Positions 1 through 8,654 of a DNA stretch of 64,000 nt are shown piece after piece. The DNA comes from DYJE01 sp041660385 (GTDB lineage Bacteria > Desulfobacterota > Desulfobacteria > Desulfobacterales > Desulfolunaceae), in NCBI GenBank assembly GCA_041660385.1, contig JBAZWJ010000029.1, positions 7,369 through 71,368 on the forward strand, written 5' to 3'. Position numbers and translations under genes: made by a program. The notes beneath the pieces were generated by a model. The model searched no databases, was not told the DNA's origin, and worked only from the letters and a program-made list of their open reading frames with translations. Within the stretch, counting starts at the first letter, position 1, and the number at the start of each line of letters is the position of its first letter.

Positions 1-1
1 T

Positions 2-265
2 GCTCTGCAAATCTATCAAGATAATATGGATTCCATAGATCTGGTAATTCTGGATATGATCATGCCTGAAATGGGTGGCGGTGAAGTGTACGACCGCCTT
101 AAGGCTATAAACCCGAATGTGAAAGTCCTCCTTTCAAGCGGCTACAGTATCGACGGCCAGGCCAAGGACATTCTGGACAGGGGCTGCAACGGCTTTATCC
201 AGAAGCCTTTTGACATAACGGCCATATCCCACAAAATCCGTGAAATTCTTGACGAAAACAAATAA
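2..265 (+). CDS. Response-regulator receiver domain, C-terminal part (5' end outside window)
   Basis: The open frame runs in from the window edge, so the start is not visible; an internal ATG at 26 is not a credible start because it falls inside the domain. What remains is the second half of a CheY-like receiver: the phospho-acceptor aspartate in the LVILDMIMPEMGG segment, the conserved Ser (LLSSGYS) and the Lys of FIQKPF near the end. The protein stops about ten residues after the domain, with no output domain, so it is either a lone receiver or, more often for this sequence style in Desulfobacterota, the terminal receiver of a hybrid histidine kinase. Only 12 bases separate it from the next gene, suggesting co-transcription. 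Confidence 0.85.
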   Translation, partial: ALQIYQDNMDSIDLVILDMIMPEMGGGEVYDRLKAINPNVKVLLSSGYSIDGQAKDILDRGCNGFIQKPFDITAISHKIREILDENK

Positions 266-277
266 TTACGGAGAACC

Positions 278-1000
278 ATGAACAATCCAGCAGACAGGGT
301 TGATTTTTATCATATCAGACGATTTCAAGACGGTATTGCCCTCTGTTTTGTTCATATCCCGGCGTTTGCCGCATCACATATTCCTGATCTGGATCTTGCA
401 TCTTTCAGGCGGGTACGGGCGATGATTCTTGACGAAACCGGCCCCTTGTCCAGATACTTTACAGCCGATGATTTCCAGCGGATCAACCATTTCAAAGTTA
501 TGAAAAAACAGGTGGAATGGATGGCCGGAAAAGCGGCAGTGAAAATCCTTGCCTGTGAAAGAGGGCTCGCCCCTGAAGCCGATATCCGAATAGCTGCCGA
601 AGATAACGGTGCTCCCTTTCTCATGGATTCCCCGGATATCCCCATCAGTATTTCCCATTCCGGCGATTATGCGGTGTGTGCCATGGGAGAACATGGTGGC
701 ATAGTGGCTGCCGACATCGAACAGATCGAACCAGGCCGGATGCAGACCTTCGTCGGCGTGGCGTTTTCAGACCAGGAAATACAGCTACTCCAAGGACGGA
801 GTGACCAAGACCACTATCTTGCCTGGACCATGAAAGAAGCGTTTCTGAAATACATCAAGAAAGGGTTTGCTGAAGGGCTGAAAAAAGTGGAGATTATGGA
901 TGGACAGATTATCCATCATGGTCAGCCGGTTCTCGGAATCGAAATCCATTCGGAGCTGTTCGAAAGAGATTACGCTCTGACTTTGATTTGGAGAAAATGA
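278..1000 (+). CDS. 4'-phosphopantetheinyl transferase superfamily protein (Sfp type)
   Basis: Transfers the phosphopantetheine arm of CoA to a serine of an acyl or peptidyl carrier protein. The 240-residue length fits the Sfp/Gsp class. Diagnostic motifs are present in order: WMAGKAAVK near 81-89, ISISHSGDY near 124-131 (CoA binding), AADIEQIEP with the Mg-binding pair D146/E148, and WTMKEAFLKYIKKG at 183-196 with K186/E187. The start ATG at 278 follows a weak GGAG (270-273) a few bases upstream. No polyketide or peptide synthetase is visible here, so the target carrier protein is unknown. It could equally serve a fatty-acid-type carrier encoded elsewhere. Family assignment is firm, substrate is not. 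Confidence 0.9.
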   Translation: MNNPADRVDFYHIRRFQDGIALCFVHIPAFAASHIPDLDLASFRRVRAMILDETGPLSRYFTADDFQRINHFKVMKKQVEWMAGKAAVKILACERGLAPEADIRIAAEDNGAPFLMDSPDIPISISHSGDYAVCAMGEHGGIVAADIEQIEPGRMQTFVGVAFSDQEIQLLQGRSDQDHYLAWTMKEAFLKYIKKGFAEGLKKVEIMDGQIIHHGQPVLGIEIHSELFERDYALTLIWRK

Positions 1001-1023
1001 CGTTGGCCCTGGCTGTCTATGTT

Positions 1024-1040
1024 GTCCACGGAGTCCACTT
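1024..1040. repeat. Short degenerate copy of the GTGGAC/GTCCAC repeat family
   Basis: Two GTCCAC hexamers spaced nine bases apart follow the stop of the transferase gene. The same hexamer forms much longer arrays at 7717, 10998, 16316 and 57240. This copy is too short to stand alone and is called only because of the others. Confidence 0.4.
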
Positions 1041-1138
1041 CGTCTAAAGAGCACCCATGCATCCCAAATTCCCTTGCCCATCATCCCGGAATAGGATAAA
1101 ACCCCTGACAAAAACAACCAATAGGAGATTCTATAACT

Positions 1139-1954
1139 GTGGACGGATTGACTTTGCTCAAAGCAGTGGTGATGGGGATTGTGGAAGGCTTGACCGAGTT
1201 CATTCCTGTATCGTCCACCGGCCATCTGATCATAACTCAGAATCTGATTAACTTCACAGGACGTGTGGAAAACGTCTTTTCCATATTCATCCAGCTCGGA
1301 GCTATCCTTGCTGTGGTCTGGCTTTACAGGAAAAAATTCCTGAACGTTGCATTGAGTCTTAAAACTCAGCCCGAATCCCGGCGGCTTGTGACGAACCTTG
1401 TTATTGGAACTCTTCCTGCCGTGGTGATCGGTCTTCCAACAGAATCCTGGATTGAAGCCCATTTGTTCAAACCTTATCCTGTGGCTCTGGCCCTTGCAAT
1501 CGGTGGGCTGCTCATTCTCGTCATTGAGCGAAACTACAAATACAAGGGAATCGCAGATGTGGACAGCATTCCCTGGACCAAGGCCCTGGGCGTGGGGACC
1601 CTCCAGGTTCTGGCCATTCTTTTCCCCGGGATTTCACGTTCCGGCGCAACGATCATGGGAGGCATGGCACTGGGGCTTTCCCGGATGGCAGCTACGGAGT
1701 TCTCCTTTTTTCTCGCCATTCCAGCCATGCTGGGTGCCTCAATCATCAAGCTGGCGGGGGCCTGGAATCTGCTGTGTTTTAAAGATCTTCCCGTTTTTTT
1801 CATTGGTTTCGTTGTGTCGTTTTTTGTAGCTCTTCTGGTGATCAAGGGGCTTCTCCGTTTTGTTTCCCACCGTTCTTTCGTTCCCTTTGCCTGGTACCGC
1901 ATCGCATTTGGAATCGTCATTCTTATCTACGGGTATTACAGCGGCTCTTTCTGA
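1139..1954 (+). CDS. uppP: Undecaprenyl-diphosphatase (BacA/UppP family)
   Basis: Dephosphorylates undecaprenyl pyrophosphate in the inner membrane to recycle the lipid carrier for peptidoglycan and other surface polymers; overproduction is known to give bacitracin resistance. The 271-residue length is normal. Both signature stretches are visible: EGLTEFIPVSSTGHL at 16-30 and PGISRSGAT at 163-171, with the catalytic Glu/His and Arg/Ser residues intact. The sequence is almost wholly hydrophobic with about seven to eight membrane segments. The start is GTG at 1139, preceded by AGGAG at about 1123; an ATG further in would cut into the first conserved helix. It sits alone, 138 bases after the transferase gene. 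Confidence 0.95.
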   Translation: MDGLTLLKAVVMGIVEGLTEFIPVSSTGHLIITQNLINFTGRVENVFSIFIQLGAILAVVWLYRKKFLNVALSLKTQPESRRLVTNLVIGTLPAVVIGLPTESWIEAHLFKPYPVALALAIGGLLILVIERNYKYKGIADVDSIPWTKALGVGTLQVLAILFPGISRSGATIMGGMALGLSRMAATEFSFFLAIPAMLGASIIKLAGAWNLLCFKDLPVFFIGFVVSFFVALLVIKGLLRFVSHRSFVPFAWYRIAFGIVILIYGYYSGSF

Positions 1955-2067
1955 TTTAAATAAAAATCGTTTGACAAATATGGCACCTGACGTCTTATAT
2001 CGTTGAAACGGTATCAATGGATTAATTTCTGCATACCTTGGATATTAATAATCGATGGGGGCTCGTC

Positions 2068-3537
2068 ATGAAAGAGAGAATGAGTTTACGGACCAGAGTG
2101 GGCCTTATCATATGTCTTTTGCTTGCTGTTTCCTTTGTAGGTGCGGGAACCATGATATGGTACACCTACCGCGTGGAAGGCATGGTCAGCCTGATCGTAA
2201 ATGACAAAATCAAGGCTTATCAGACAGCCGAAGCTCTTGAGTTGGCCCTGATCAACCAGAAAGGTTATGTTTCATATTATTTTATGGATCAGAATCCGAG
2301 CTGGCTCCGCCAGTTGGGAGAATGGCGTCAGATCTTCAAAGAAAGACTGAGGGAAGCCAAAATCATTCCGAATCAAGAAGGTCGGGTAACACGGCTTCTC
2401 TACGATATCGGAATCAAATATGAGCATTACTTGAAGACAAAAGACCAGGTCATCGATCATTACAACAAAGGTGAGAGGAACACAGGAACAGCGCTTCACA
2501 ACCAGGTCCGGGGAGAGTTTTTCAAGCTTATTCAATTGTGTAATGACTACAAAAAAATCCAGGAAGAGGAAATTCTTAAAATCCGGGACGACAGTCGAAA
2601 AAGAACACAACGCTTAAGGGAAATTGCGGGCATGGGCCTTACAATTCAGTTGTTTACAGGAATCTTTCTTGCATTCCTTCTTGTTGTTCAGATTCTGAAT
2701 CCACTTAAGGAGCTGGCAGAAAAAACGGAAGGAAAGAAGAGCCACGATCACCCCATGAATCTGGTCAAAGCCCTTTCTGATAATGTTGACGATCTTCTCA
2801 AGAATGCCGGTGAAACACGCCATGAGCTTGAAAAGAGCCGTGAAAGTCTTGCCATGGCAGAAAAGATGGCCATGGTGGGTAAGCTGGCAGCAGGCATGGC
2901 TCACAGTGTAAGAAACCCCCTTACCTCTGTGAAAATGAGGCTGTTTTCCTTAAATCGGACAGCCAGACTGAACGACGACCAAACCGATGACCTGATGGTG
3001 ATTTCGGAAGAAATTGAACATATCGACACCATTGTCCAGAATTTTCTCGAATTTTCACGGCCTCCCAAACTCCAGATACAGATGGTGAGCCCTTCCGCTG
3101 TGGTGGATATGATGCTCCAGCTCCTGACCCACCGGCTTAAATCCTACGATGTTACCGTCTCTCGTGACAGAAAAGGACATCTGCCCGAAATCAAGTGCGA
3201 TCCCGAGCAACTTAAGGAAGTGTTTGTAAACCTCGTTGAAAATGCCTGCCAGGCCATGGGCCGAGGCGGCCAGATCACGATAAAAGAAGAAATCGCAGCA
3301 GGAGAATCAGGTGAATCTGGAAACGATTGTGTGATTCATGTCAGAGACAATGGGCCGGGGATGTCCGATAAAATCATGGAAAAAGTGTTCAATCCCTTTT
3401 TCACCACCAAAGAAGAAGGAACGGGCCTGGGCCTGAGCATCGTCGAACGGATCATTGAAAACCACAACGGCAAAATCCGGGTTGAAAGCAAAGAAGGCGA
3501 AGGGACATGTTTTATTATTGTTCTGCCCTGCTCATAA
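2068..3537 (+). CDS. Membrane sensor histidine kinase (HisKA + HATPase_c)
   Basis: Autophosphorylating sensor kinase of the NtrB/ZraS-like class. From the ATG at 2068, which has a GGGGG run eight bases upstream, the protein has 489 residues; a TTG at 2038 would add ten residues without a better ribosome site. Order of parts: N-terminal membrane helix (about 10-30), an extracytoplasmic stretch of about 150 residues rich in charged helices, a second membrane helix near 190-215, a coiled linker, the H-box AAGMAHSVRNPLTS with H279 as phospho-acceptor, N-box VENACQAM, G-boxes DNGPGMS and GTGLGLSIVERI. Its likely partner is the sigma-54 regulator at 6176, with the molybdopterin oxidoreductase gene lying between them. 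The ligand sensed cannot be told from sequence. Confidence 0.92.
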   Translation: MKERMSLRTRVGLIICLLLAVSFVGAGTMIWYTYRVEGMVSLIVNDKIKAYQTAEALELALINQKGYVSYYFMDQNPSWLRQLGEWRQIFKERLREAKIIPNQEGRVTRLLYDIGIKYEHYLKTKDQVIDHYNKGERNTGTALHNQVRGEFFKLIQLCNDYKKIQEEEILKIRDDSRKRTQRLREIAGMGLTIQLFTGIFLAFLLVVQILNPLKELAEKTEGKKSHDHPMNLVKALSDNVDDLLKNAGETRHELEKSRESLAMAEKMAMVGKLAAGMAHSVRNPLTSVKMRLFSLNRTARLNDDQTDDLMVISEEIEHIDTIVQNFLEFSRPPKLQIQMVSPSAVVDMMLQLLTHRLKSYDVTVSRDRKGHLPEIKCDPEQLKEVFVNLVENACQAMGRGGQITIKEEIAAGESGESGNDCVIHVRDNGPGMSDKIMEKVFNPFFTTKEEGTGLGLSIVERIIENHNGKIRVESKEGEGTCFIIVLPCS

Positions 3538-3776
3538 CGAGTTTTCACGAACGATGTGCGGGAGGATTATAAGGCACATATTACACAAAACTGTTTAAAA
3601 AAAGCACCGGCCTGTCTCCCTGAGAACATCGGGAGCGCTTCACCCGCGTCCAGGGCTGGGTATGGATGAAATAATGTCCTTTTTGACCTGTTTTAAGTCG
3701 TATATGCCACTTGTCCATCATAAGAAAACCTTTTAAAGTAAGCTGTCACCACAAACTTTAAGAAAGGAGATGCTTT

Positions 3777-6014
3777 ATGGGTAAATGGCATAAAACGGCG
3801 TGCGTGTTGTGCAATCAGAACTGTGGTCTGGAAATTCTGGTGGAAGACAACAAAATGGTCAGAGTCCGACCGGACAAAGAAAACCTGCGGAGCGAAGGCT
3901 ATGCCTGCCGCAAAGGGTTGAACGTCCTGTATCACCAGTACCCGAAAGGACGGCTGACAGAGCCTTTAAAGAAAGTTAACAACGAATTCATTCCCATTTC
4001 CTGGGATCAGGCATTTGAAGAAATTGCAGAAAAACTGAAAAACGGCCTGGACCAGCACGGCCCCCGATCTCTTGCCTATTTGGGATCAAGCTCTCAGGGA
4101 GGGCACTTTGAAGCCGCGTTTGGGATCAGCCTGCTGCGGAATCTGGGATCTCAATATCTGTACTCGTCAGCCGGGCAGGAATTCAGCGGGACATGGTGGA
4201 TCCAGGGACGCATGTTCGGCAAGCAGTACCTTATTACAGGACCTGATGATCATGAAACCGAAATGCTTGTGGGCTGGGGCTGGAACGGAATGCAGAGCCA
4301 CCAGATGCCTCAGGCGAGAAAGGTTCTGAAAAAGATCAGCAATGATCCGAACCGTCTGCTAGTAATTATCGACCCCAGAAAAAGTGAGACCGCAGCCATT
4401 GCAGACATGCACCTGGCGATTCGTCCGGGAACCGACGCTCTGCTTATGAAAGCCATGATCGCCATCATTATTGCGGAAGGCTGGGAAAATAAAGAATATA
4501 TAAAGGCCCATGTGGACGGATGGGAAACCGTCCGTCCTTGGTTTGAAAACGTGGATATCCGCTCTGCCGTTTCGGTATGTGAACTTGAGTATGAAACGGT
4601 TTATGAGCTGTGTCGACTGATGACCACCCGAACGTGGAGCGTGCATCCGGATCTCGGTATCTACATGGGCCGCCACAGCACTGTCAATTCCTATTTCATG
4701 AACATTCTTGGGGCGATATGCGGTATTTTCGGTAAACGGGGGGGTAATATCATCCCCGGCATGATTATGCCCCTGGGGTTCCATGCAGACGAACGCAACC
4801 CGAAAACCTGGCGGACCGTGACAACCAACATGACCCCTGCGGCAGCCGGTTCCTATCCTGCCAGCGCACTACCCGATGAAATCATGAGCGATCATCCCCA
4901 GCGGTTGCGGTCGGTGATTGTCAGTGCCTGTAACCCATTACGGGCCTGGCCGGACACCCATGCTCTGGAACGCGCCTTTGCCAGATTGGACCTTCTGGTG
5001 GTTCACGATATCGTCATGAGTGAAACCGCTCTTTTAGCGGATTATGTTCTGCCCTGCCGGACCTTTTATGAATCCTGGGACGGGACCTTTTTTCCCTTTA
5101 CTTACCCCAATGTCTTCTTTCAAATGCGCCGCCCCATTGTCCAGCCTGAGGGCAACTGCCTTGAGTCGTCCCAGATATTCACCCGACTGGCCGATAAGCT
5201 GGGGTTGATTCCCGAAATTCCAGTGGAGGTGATGGAGGCTGCCGGAAAAGACCGCATGACCTTTGGCATCAAACTCATGGAGTGGATTGGTGCCCACCCG
5301 GAACATCTGGCCAAAATGCCTTTTATCCTGGCCGAAACTCTTGGGAAACAATGGGACAGCGCAGCGCTGCCTGCATTGTGGGGTATGATGATGACCGCAC
5401 CGAAAGCTTTCAGGAAAAATGCGGCAAGGCTCGGCTTTGAAACCGGTCTGGATATGGGCGAAAGGATTTTCCAGGCCATTCTTGATTCACCCCAGGGTCT
5501 CTGGGTCGGCAAGGCAGATGTGGAAAACAATCTGGCCGCAATCAGTACCCCTTCGGGAAAAATTGAGGTCTTTGTCCCTGAAATGGAAACACCTGCAAGA
5601 AAAATCGATGCCCAAAGCGAAACCGAAGGCCTTCGCATGCCCGACGATTTCCCTTTTATTTTAAATGCGGGACGGCACATGGATACCAATATCAACACCA
5701 TGATGCGCAATCCCGAATGGAATAAAGGGAAGCGCGCCTGCACCATTGCCGTCAATCCTGTGGATGCTGAGAAACTGGGACTTGACGATGGCAATCCTGT
5801 GCGGGTAACAACGGAAGCTGGCACCGCAGTGGGAGAACTTGAAGTCAGCGATCAGGTGAGAGAAGGAACGGTACTTATTCCCCATGGGTTCGGCTTGATC
5901 TACGATGGAAAAACCTACGGCATCAATGTGAATTATCTGACCAAAAACACTCATCGGGATTTGATCGGTACGCCCATTCACCGTTTTGTGCCTTGCCAGC
6001 TTGAAAAGATGTAA
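3777..6014 (+). CDS. Molybdopterin-dependent oxidoreductase (DMSO reductase/formate dehydrogenase superfamily)
   Basis: Catalytic subunit binding a bis-molybdopterin guanine dinucleotide Mo or W centre. The 745-residue protein begins with a 4Fe-4S site of pattern C9-x2-C12-x3-C16-x27-C44 followed by RKG, then the three molybdopterin domains and a C-terminal dinucleotide-binding beta-barrel (FILNAGRHMDTNINTM onward). There is no Tat signal, so it should be cytoplasmic. At the position where many relatives carry Cys or selenocysteine as metal ligand I see only a SSAGQEFSGTW stretch without Cys, so the metal ligand is uncertain. No FeS or membrane subunit is adjacent, unlike respiratory formate dehydrogenases. 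It resembles orphan Desulfobacterota enzymes of unknown substrate. AAAGGAG lies about nine bases before ATG 3777. Placement between sensor kinase and NtrC-type regulator suggests two-component control. Confidence 0.9.
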   Translation: MGKWHKTACVLCNQNCGLEILVEDNKMVRVRPDKENLRSEGYACRKGLNVLYHQYPKGRLTEPLKKVNNEFIPISWDQAFEEIAEKLKNGLDQHGPRSLAYLGSSSQGGHFEAAFGISLLRNLGSQYLYSSAGQEFSGTWWIQGRMFGKQYLITGPDDHETEMLVGWGWNGMQSHQMPQARKVLKKISNDPNRLLVIIDPRKSETAAIADMHLAIRPGTDALLMKAMIAIIIAEGWENKEYIKAHVDGWETVRPWFENVDIRSAVSVCELEYETVYELCRLMTTRTWSVHPDLGIYMGRHSTVNSYFMNILGAICGIFGKRGGNIIPGMIMPLGFHADERNPKTWRTVTTNMTPAAAGSYPASALPDEIMSDHPQRLRSVIVSACNPLRAWPDTHALERAFARLDLLVVHDIVMSETALLADYVLPCRTFYESWDGTFFPFTYPNVFFQMRRPIVQPEGNCLESSQIFTRLADKLGLIPEIPVEVMEAAGKDRMTFGIKLMEWIGAHPEHLAKMPFILAETLGKQWDSAALPALWGMMMTAPKAFRKNAARLGFETGLDMGERIFQAILDSPQGLWVGKADVENNLAAISTPSGKIEVFVPEMETPARKIDAQSETEGLRMPDDFPFILNAGRHMDTNINTMMRNPEWNKGKRACTIAVNPVDAEKLGLDDGNPVRVTTEAGTAVGELEVSDQVREGTVLIPHGFGLIYDGKTYGINVNYLTKNTHRDLIGTPIHRFVPCQLEKM

Positions 6015-6175
6015 AAATGAAGCCAAGCAATGACCATATTGATATTTCGTGTTCTTTCTTATAGAAGATTAGCTTATGTATTGATTGGCTTTCATTAATA
6101 AACATATGCTTAACCAAATAAGAATTTTATATATTTTCTTCATCTGGCGGCTGTTCGGCAAGGAGATAATTTAGG

Positions 6176-7615
6176 ATGGCAAAAGTTCTGATCATCGATG
6201 ATGATGACAACCTGAGAACGAGTTTCGAAAAACTTCTCATTGACGAAGGGTACATCGTCAGAACCGCTCCTTCGGCGGAAATGGGTATTCAGGCCATCCG
6301 TAAAGAGATGCCCGATATGGTGATCCTTGACATGCAGATGCCGGGCATGAGCGGCATTGAAGCCTTCGGCGTGATTCACGCCATGGACCCCAAGCTTCCC
6401 GTGATTATCATGACCGCCTATGGCACCACGGAATCGGCCATCGAGGCCATCAAGCTGGGTGCTTTTGATTACATTCTGAAACCTTTTGACATCCCCTCCC
6501 TTTTGATGGTGATCGGTCAGGCTGTAGAAGCAGGCCGTTTCATGAGGTCCCCGGTAAAGTTGAACGCCGGTGTGGGTGACGGTGGAGGTCTTGACAGCTC
6601 TGATGGAGAATCCATCGTTGGAAAAAGCTCAGCCATGCAGGATGTATATAAAGCCATTGGCCGAGTTTCAGCAAGCGATGCCACAGTTCTCATCCGTGGT
6701 GAGTCGGGGACAGGCAAGGAACTGGTTGCCCGGGCTCTTTACCATCATTCCTTACGATCCCAAAAGCCGTTTACCGTGATCAACTGCGTGGCTATTCCCG
6801 AAACATTGCTGGAAAGCGAACTGTTCGGCTATGAAAAAGGGGCTTTTACCGGTGCGAACAACAGAAAAATAGGAAAAATTGAACAGGCCAACGGCGGAAC
6901 GGTCTTCCTTGATGAAATCGGCGACATGCCAGCAGGCCTTCAGTCCAAGATATTGCGGCTTCTTCAGGAAAAAAGCGTTGAACGCATCGGAGGAAGGGAA
7001 ACCATTCCCGTGGACGTGCGGATCATCGCCGCCACGAACAGGGACCTTGAAGCGGCCATGGAACAGGGCCATTTCAGAGAGGATATCTACTACAGACTCA
7101 AGGTGGTGACCATCCATCTTCCACCTTTGCGAGACCGTCAGGGCGACATCCCCCTTCTTGCCCGTTATTACATGAACAAATACTCAAGGGAGGCGGGTGG
7201 AGTGAGCCCAGGCATCACCGATGACGCCTTGATGAGTCTTGGCATGTACGGCTGGCCAGGAAATGTGCGGGAGCTGTCCAATGTGATCCGTAAAATTCTG
7301 ATTTTCAACCGAGGCAATCCTGTGACACGGGAAGAAGTGCTCCAGAACACCGTTTCCGAAAAAAAAGAACGGAAGCCTTCATCGGAAAATGCCATATCGG
7401 ATTGGATTCAGGACCGTCTGGCTCAGGGCCCGGAAGACAATCTGTTCGATCGCTGCGTTGACGAATTTTCAGCTCTTCTGGTGACTGAGGCTCTGAAAAA
7501 AGCCGATGGAAACCGTTCAAAGGCCGCCAGAATTCTTGGAGTATCGCGGCCCACGCTTCACGCTAAAATTAGCCGGTATGAGATTGAAATCGGGGCGTCA
7601 GTGGTTAAGGGGTAG
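6176..7615 (+). CDS. Sigma-54-dependent response regulator, NtrC/ZraR type
   Basis: Activates sigma-54 promoters after phosphorylation. Three domains in order over 479 residues: receiver (1-120) with D52 in VILDMQMPG and K in ILKPFD; AAA+ domain (about 145-385) with Walker A GESGTGKE, the sigma-54 contact loop GAFTGA, Walker B FLDEIGDMP and the arginine-rich GWPGNVREL; and a C-terminal Fis helix-turn-helix (about 435-470) DGNRSKAARILGVSRPTLHA. An AAGGAG lies upstream of the ATG. It is the obvious response partner for the kinase at 2068. I found no convincing -24/-12 element in the nearby intergenic spaces, so its targets are not identified here. Confidence 0.95.
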   Translation: MAKVLIIDDDDNLRTSFEKLLIDEGYIVRTAPSAEMGIQAIRKEMPDMVILDMQMPGMSGIEAFGVIHAMDPKLPVIIMTAYGTTESAIEAIKLGAFDYILKPFDIPSLLMVIGQAVEAGRFMRSPVKLNAGVGDGGGLDSSDGESIVGKSSAMQDVYKAIGRVSASDATVLIRGESGTGKELVARALYHHSLRSQKPFTVINCVAIPETLLESELFGYEKGAFTGANNRKIGKIEQANGGTVFLDEIGDMPAGLQSKILRLLQEKSVERIGGRETIPVDVRIIAATNRDLEAAMEQGHFREDIYYRLKVVTIHLPPLRDRQGDIPLLARYYMNKYSREAGGVSPGITDDALMSLGMYGWPGNVRELSNVIRKILIFNRGNPVTREEVLQNTVSEKKERKPSSENAISDWIQDRLAQGPEDNLFDRCVDEFSALLVTEALKKADGNRSKAARILGVSRPTLHAKISRYEIEIGASVVKG

Positions 7616-7625
7616 AATTTCAATA

Positions 7626-7708
7626 GCGGCCCTGGCCCATGGTGGGTTTTGTATGGACTGCAAGCGTGCAAGTTTCCGGCGTCTTCGTTTGGGAAGGCTT
7701 TGAGATAA
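7626..7708 (+). pseudogene. Remnant of the C-terminal tail of a MoeA-like molybdopterin-binding gene
   Basis: The DNA here is nearly identical to the last ~28 codons of the gene at 9958-10989 (10906 onward), including the segment encoding AHGGLCMDCK and the FGK end, and similarity continues past the stop into the repeat. In this copy one base is missing after the CMDCK codons, so the frame is broken. It begins ten bases after the stop of the sigma-54 regulator with no upstream part of the gene, so this is a 3' fragment left by deletion or carried by recombination. Confidence 0.75.
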
Positions 7709-7716
7709 TAATTTTT

Positions 7717-7780
7717 GAGTGGACAGTGGACTTTGTGGACAATGCAATGAACCGTACACTTCGTCCATGCCCACGAAGTC
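7717..7780. repeat. GTGGAC-family palindromic repeat
   Basis: GTGGAC hexamers on the left (7718-7740) face GTCCA/CCCAC-type complements on the right (7760-7780), giving an imperfect hairpin. It is the shorter sister of the array at 10998-11116, with the same flanking gene tail. Confidence 0.7.
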
Positions 7781-7786
7781 CCGTAG

Positions 7787-7814
7787 GATGGGTGAAGCTT
7801 TAGCGTAACCCATC
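7787..7814. repeat. Small inverted repeat (GATGGGT ... ACCCATC)
   Basis: Seven-base arms GATGGGT (7787-7793) and ACCCATC (7808-7814) enclose a 14-base loop containing GAAGCTTTAGCG. Similar small repeats are widespread in Proteobacteria. From 7815 to 7996 the DNA is AT-rich and I see no gene. Confidence 0.5.
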
Positions 7815-7996
7815 GGAATTGATTATATATTGGCATATTAAATTGTCAGTTGAATATAGTGTTTATAGTCAAATATAAAAACATACAACATATCCGCACT
7901 TGAAAATATCTTAAGATAAAGGCATGCCTGCCCGGTGATTAAAGACGGCCCATAAACCCGTTTATCGGCGTATCGTCCTTGCCCATCAAAAGTTTC

Positions 7997-8044
7997 TTGA
8001 CATATAGTTCACACATAAACTATATATAGTTTATGTGTGAACTA
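7997..8044 (+). promoter_or_regulatory. Promoter with perfect 40-bp palindromic (double) MarR-type operator
   Basis: TTGACA at 7997-8002 is followed after 18 bases by TATATA at 8021-8026. The 40 bases 8005-8044 are an exact palindrome. Each half is itself an inverted repeat of form TAGTT-n8-AACTA (8005-8022 and 8027-8044), separated by TATA. Two 18-bp sites with 5-bp arms covering the spacer, -10 and start region match the architecture expected for MarR-family repression. The gene for a MarR protein lies 610 bases downstream in the same direction, so autoregulation is the natural inference. Confidence 0.8.
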
Positions 8045-8100
8045 AAGCTATGCATCACCAGTTCATGCCAAAGCAACAGAACAAAATAAGGAGAGAGCTC

Positions 8101-8544
8101 ATGAATCAAGTGCTTGAGATGTACAAAGCCGTAGGAAACGCCGATTTTACAAAAATGGTCACAGAATTTGCCCCCTACTTCCAGACCATAGATCCCATGT
8201 TCGTCGATCTGAAATCCGGTTATGCGGAACTCACCTTCGCCAACCAGAAAAAAGTCCAGAACCACCTGGGGACGGTTCACGCCATCGCTATGTGCAACGC
8301 AGCAGAACTTGTGGCCGGTACGATGACCGAAGTTTCTATTCCCGGCGACCTTCGATGGATTCCGGTGGGAATGACGGTGAAATACCTCGCCAAGGCCAAG
8401 ACCGATCTCAAGGCGATTGCCAAAGGAGATGGTGTGGACTGGACAGCAAAGGGAAATACGGATGTTCCGGTGGTTATTTGCGACACAGAAGGCAAGGAAG
8501 TCTTTACAGCCGTGATCACTATGAATATAAGTGCAAAGAAATGA
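8101..8544 (+). CDS. Hotdog-fold thioesterase-like protein (PaaI/DUF4442 type)
   Basis: A 147-residue protein with the hotdog-fold pattern of small acyl-CoA thioesterases: the central segment VQNHLGTVHAIAMCNAAELVAG matches the catalytic helix region (here HLGTVH...NAAE), followed by the beta strands IPVGMTVKYLAKAKTDLKA. The start at ATG 8101 has an AAGGAG seven to ten bases upstream; an upstream ATG at 8050 would lie just after the operator and has no ribosome site. It is the first gene after the palindromic operator and is followed by the MarR gene, so it probably belongs to a stress- or aromatic/acyl-CoA-responsive unit. Substrate unknown. Confidence 0.8.
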   Translation: MNQVLEMYKAVGNADFTKMVTEFAPYFQTIDPMFVDLKSGYAELTFANQKKVQNHLGTVHAIAMCNAAELVAGTMTEVSIPGDLRWIPVGMTVKYLAKAKTDLKAIAKGDGVDWTAKGNTDVPVVICDTEGKEVFTAVITMNISAKK

Positions 8545-8552
8545 ATTAATTT

Positions 8553-8591
8553 ATCCCTGCGGCTTCTGGTGGCATCTGGAGTCGCAGGGAT
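8553..8591. other. Stem-loop between thioesterase and marR genes
   Basis: Arms ATCCCTGCG (8553-8561) and CGCAGGGAT (8583-8591) are exact complements around a 21-base loop. It begins eight bases after the stop codon. The following bases are A-rich rather than a T run, so it may be an attenuator or mRNA stabiliser rather than a classical terminator. Confidence 0.45.
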
Positions 8592-8654
8592 TAAAATATG
8601 TTTTCAATTGGTTTTGACCCCGGAGGCAAAACAAACCATCAATAGGAATAATCC

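Noticed and set aside
785..1462. 225-codon minus-strand frame over the transferase/uppP boundary
   Set aside because: It spans two well-supported plus-strand genes and their intergenic gap; no ribosome site or motif.
3777..6014. Selenocysteine (in-frame TGA) in the molybdopterin oxidoreductase
   Set aside because: The frame is open over all 745 codons and no internal TGA exists where the metal ligand would lie.
7831..7850. Possible sigma-54 promoter (TGGCAT ... TTGT) upstream of the thioesterase gene
   Set aside because: The GG-to-G distance is one base too long and the GC of the -12 box is absent; the sigma-70-type promoter at 7997 explains the region better.
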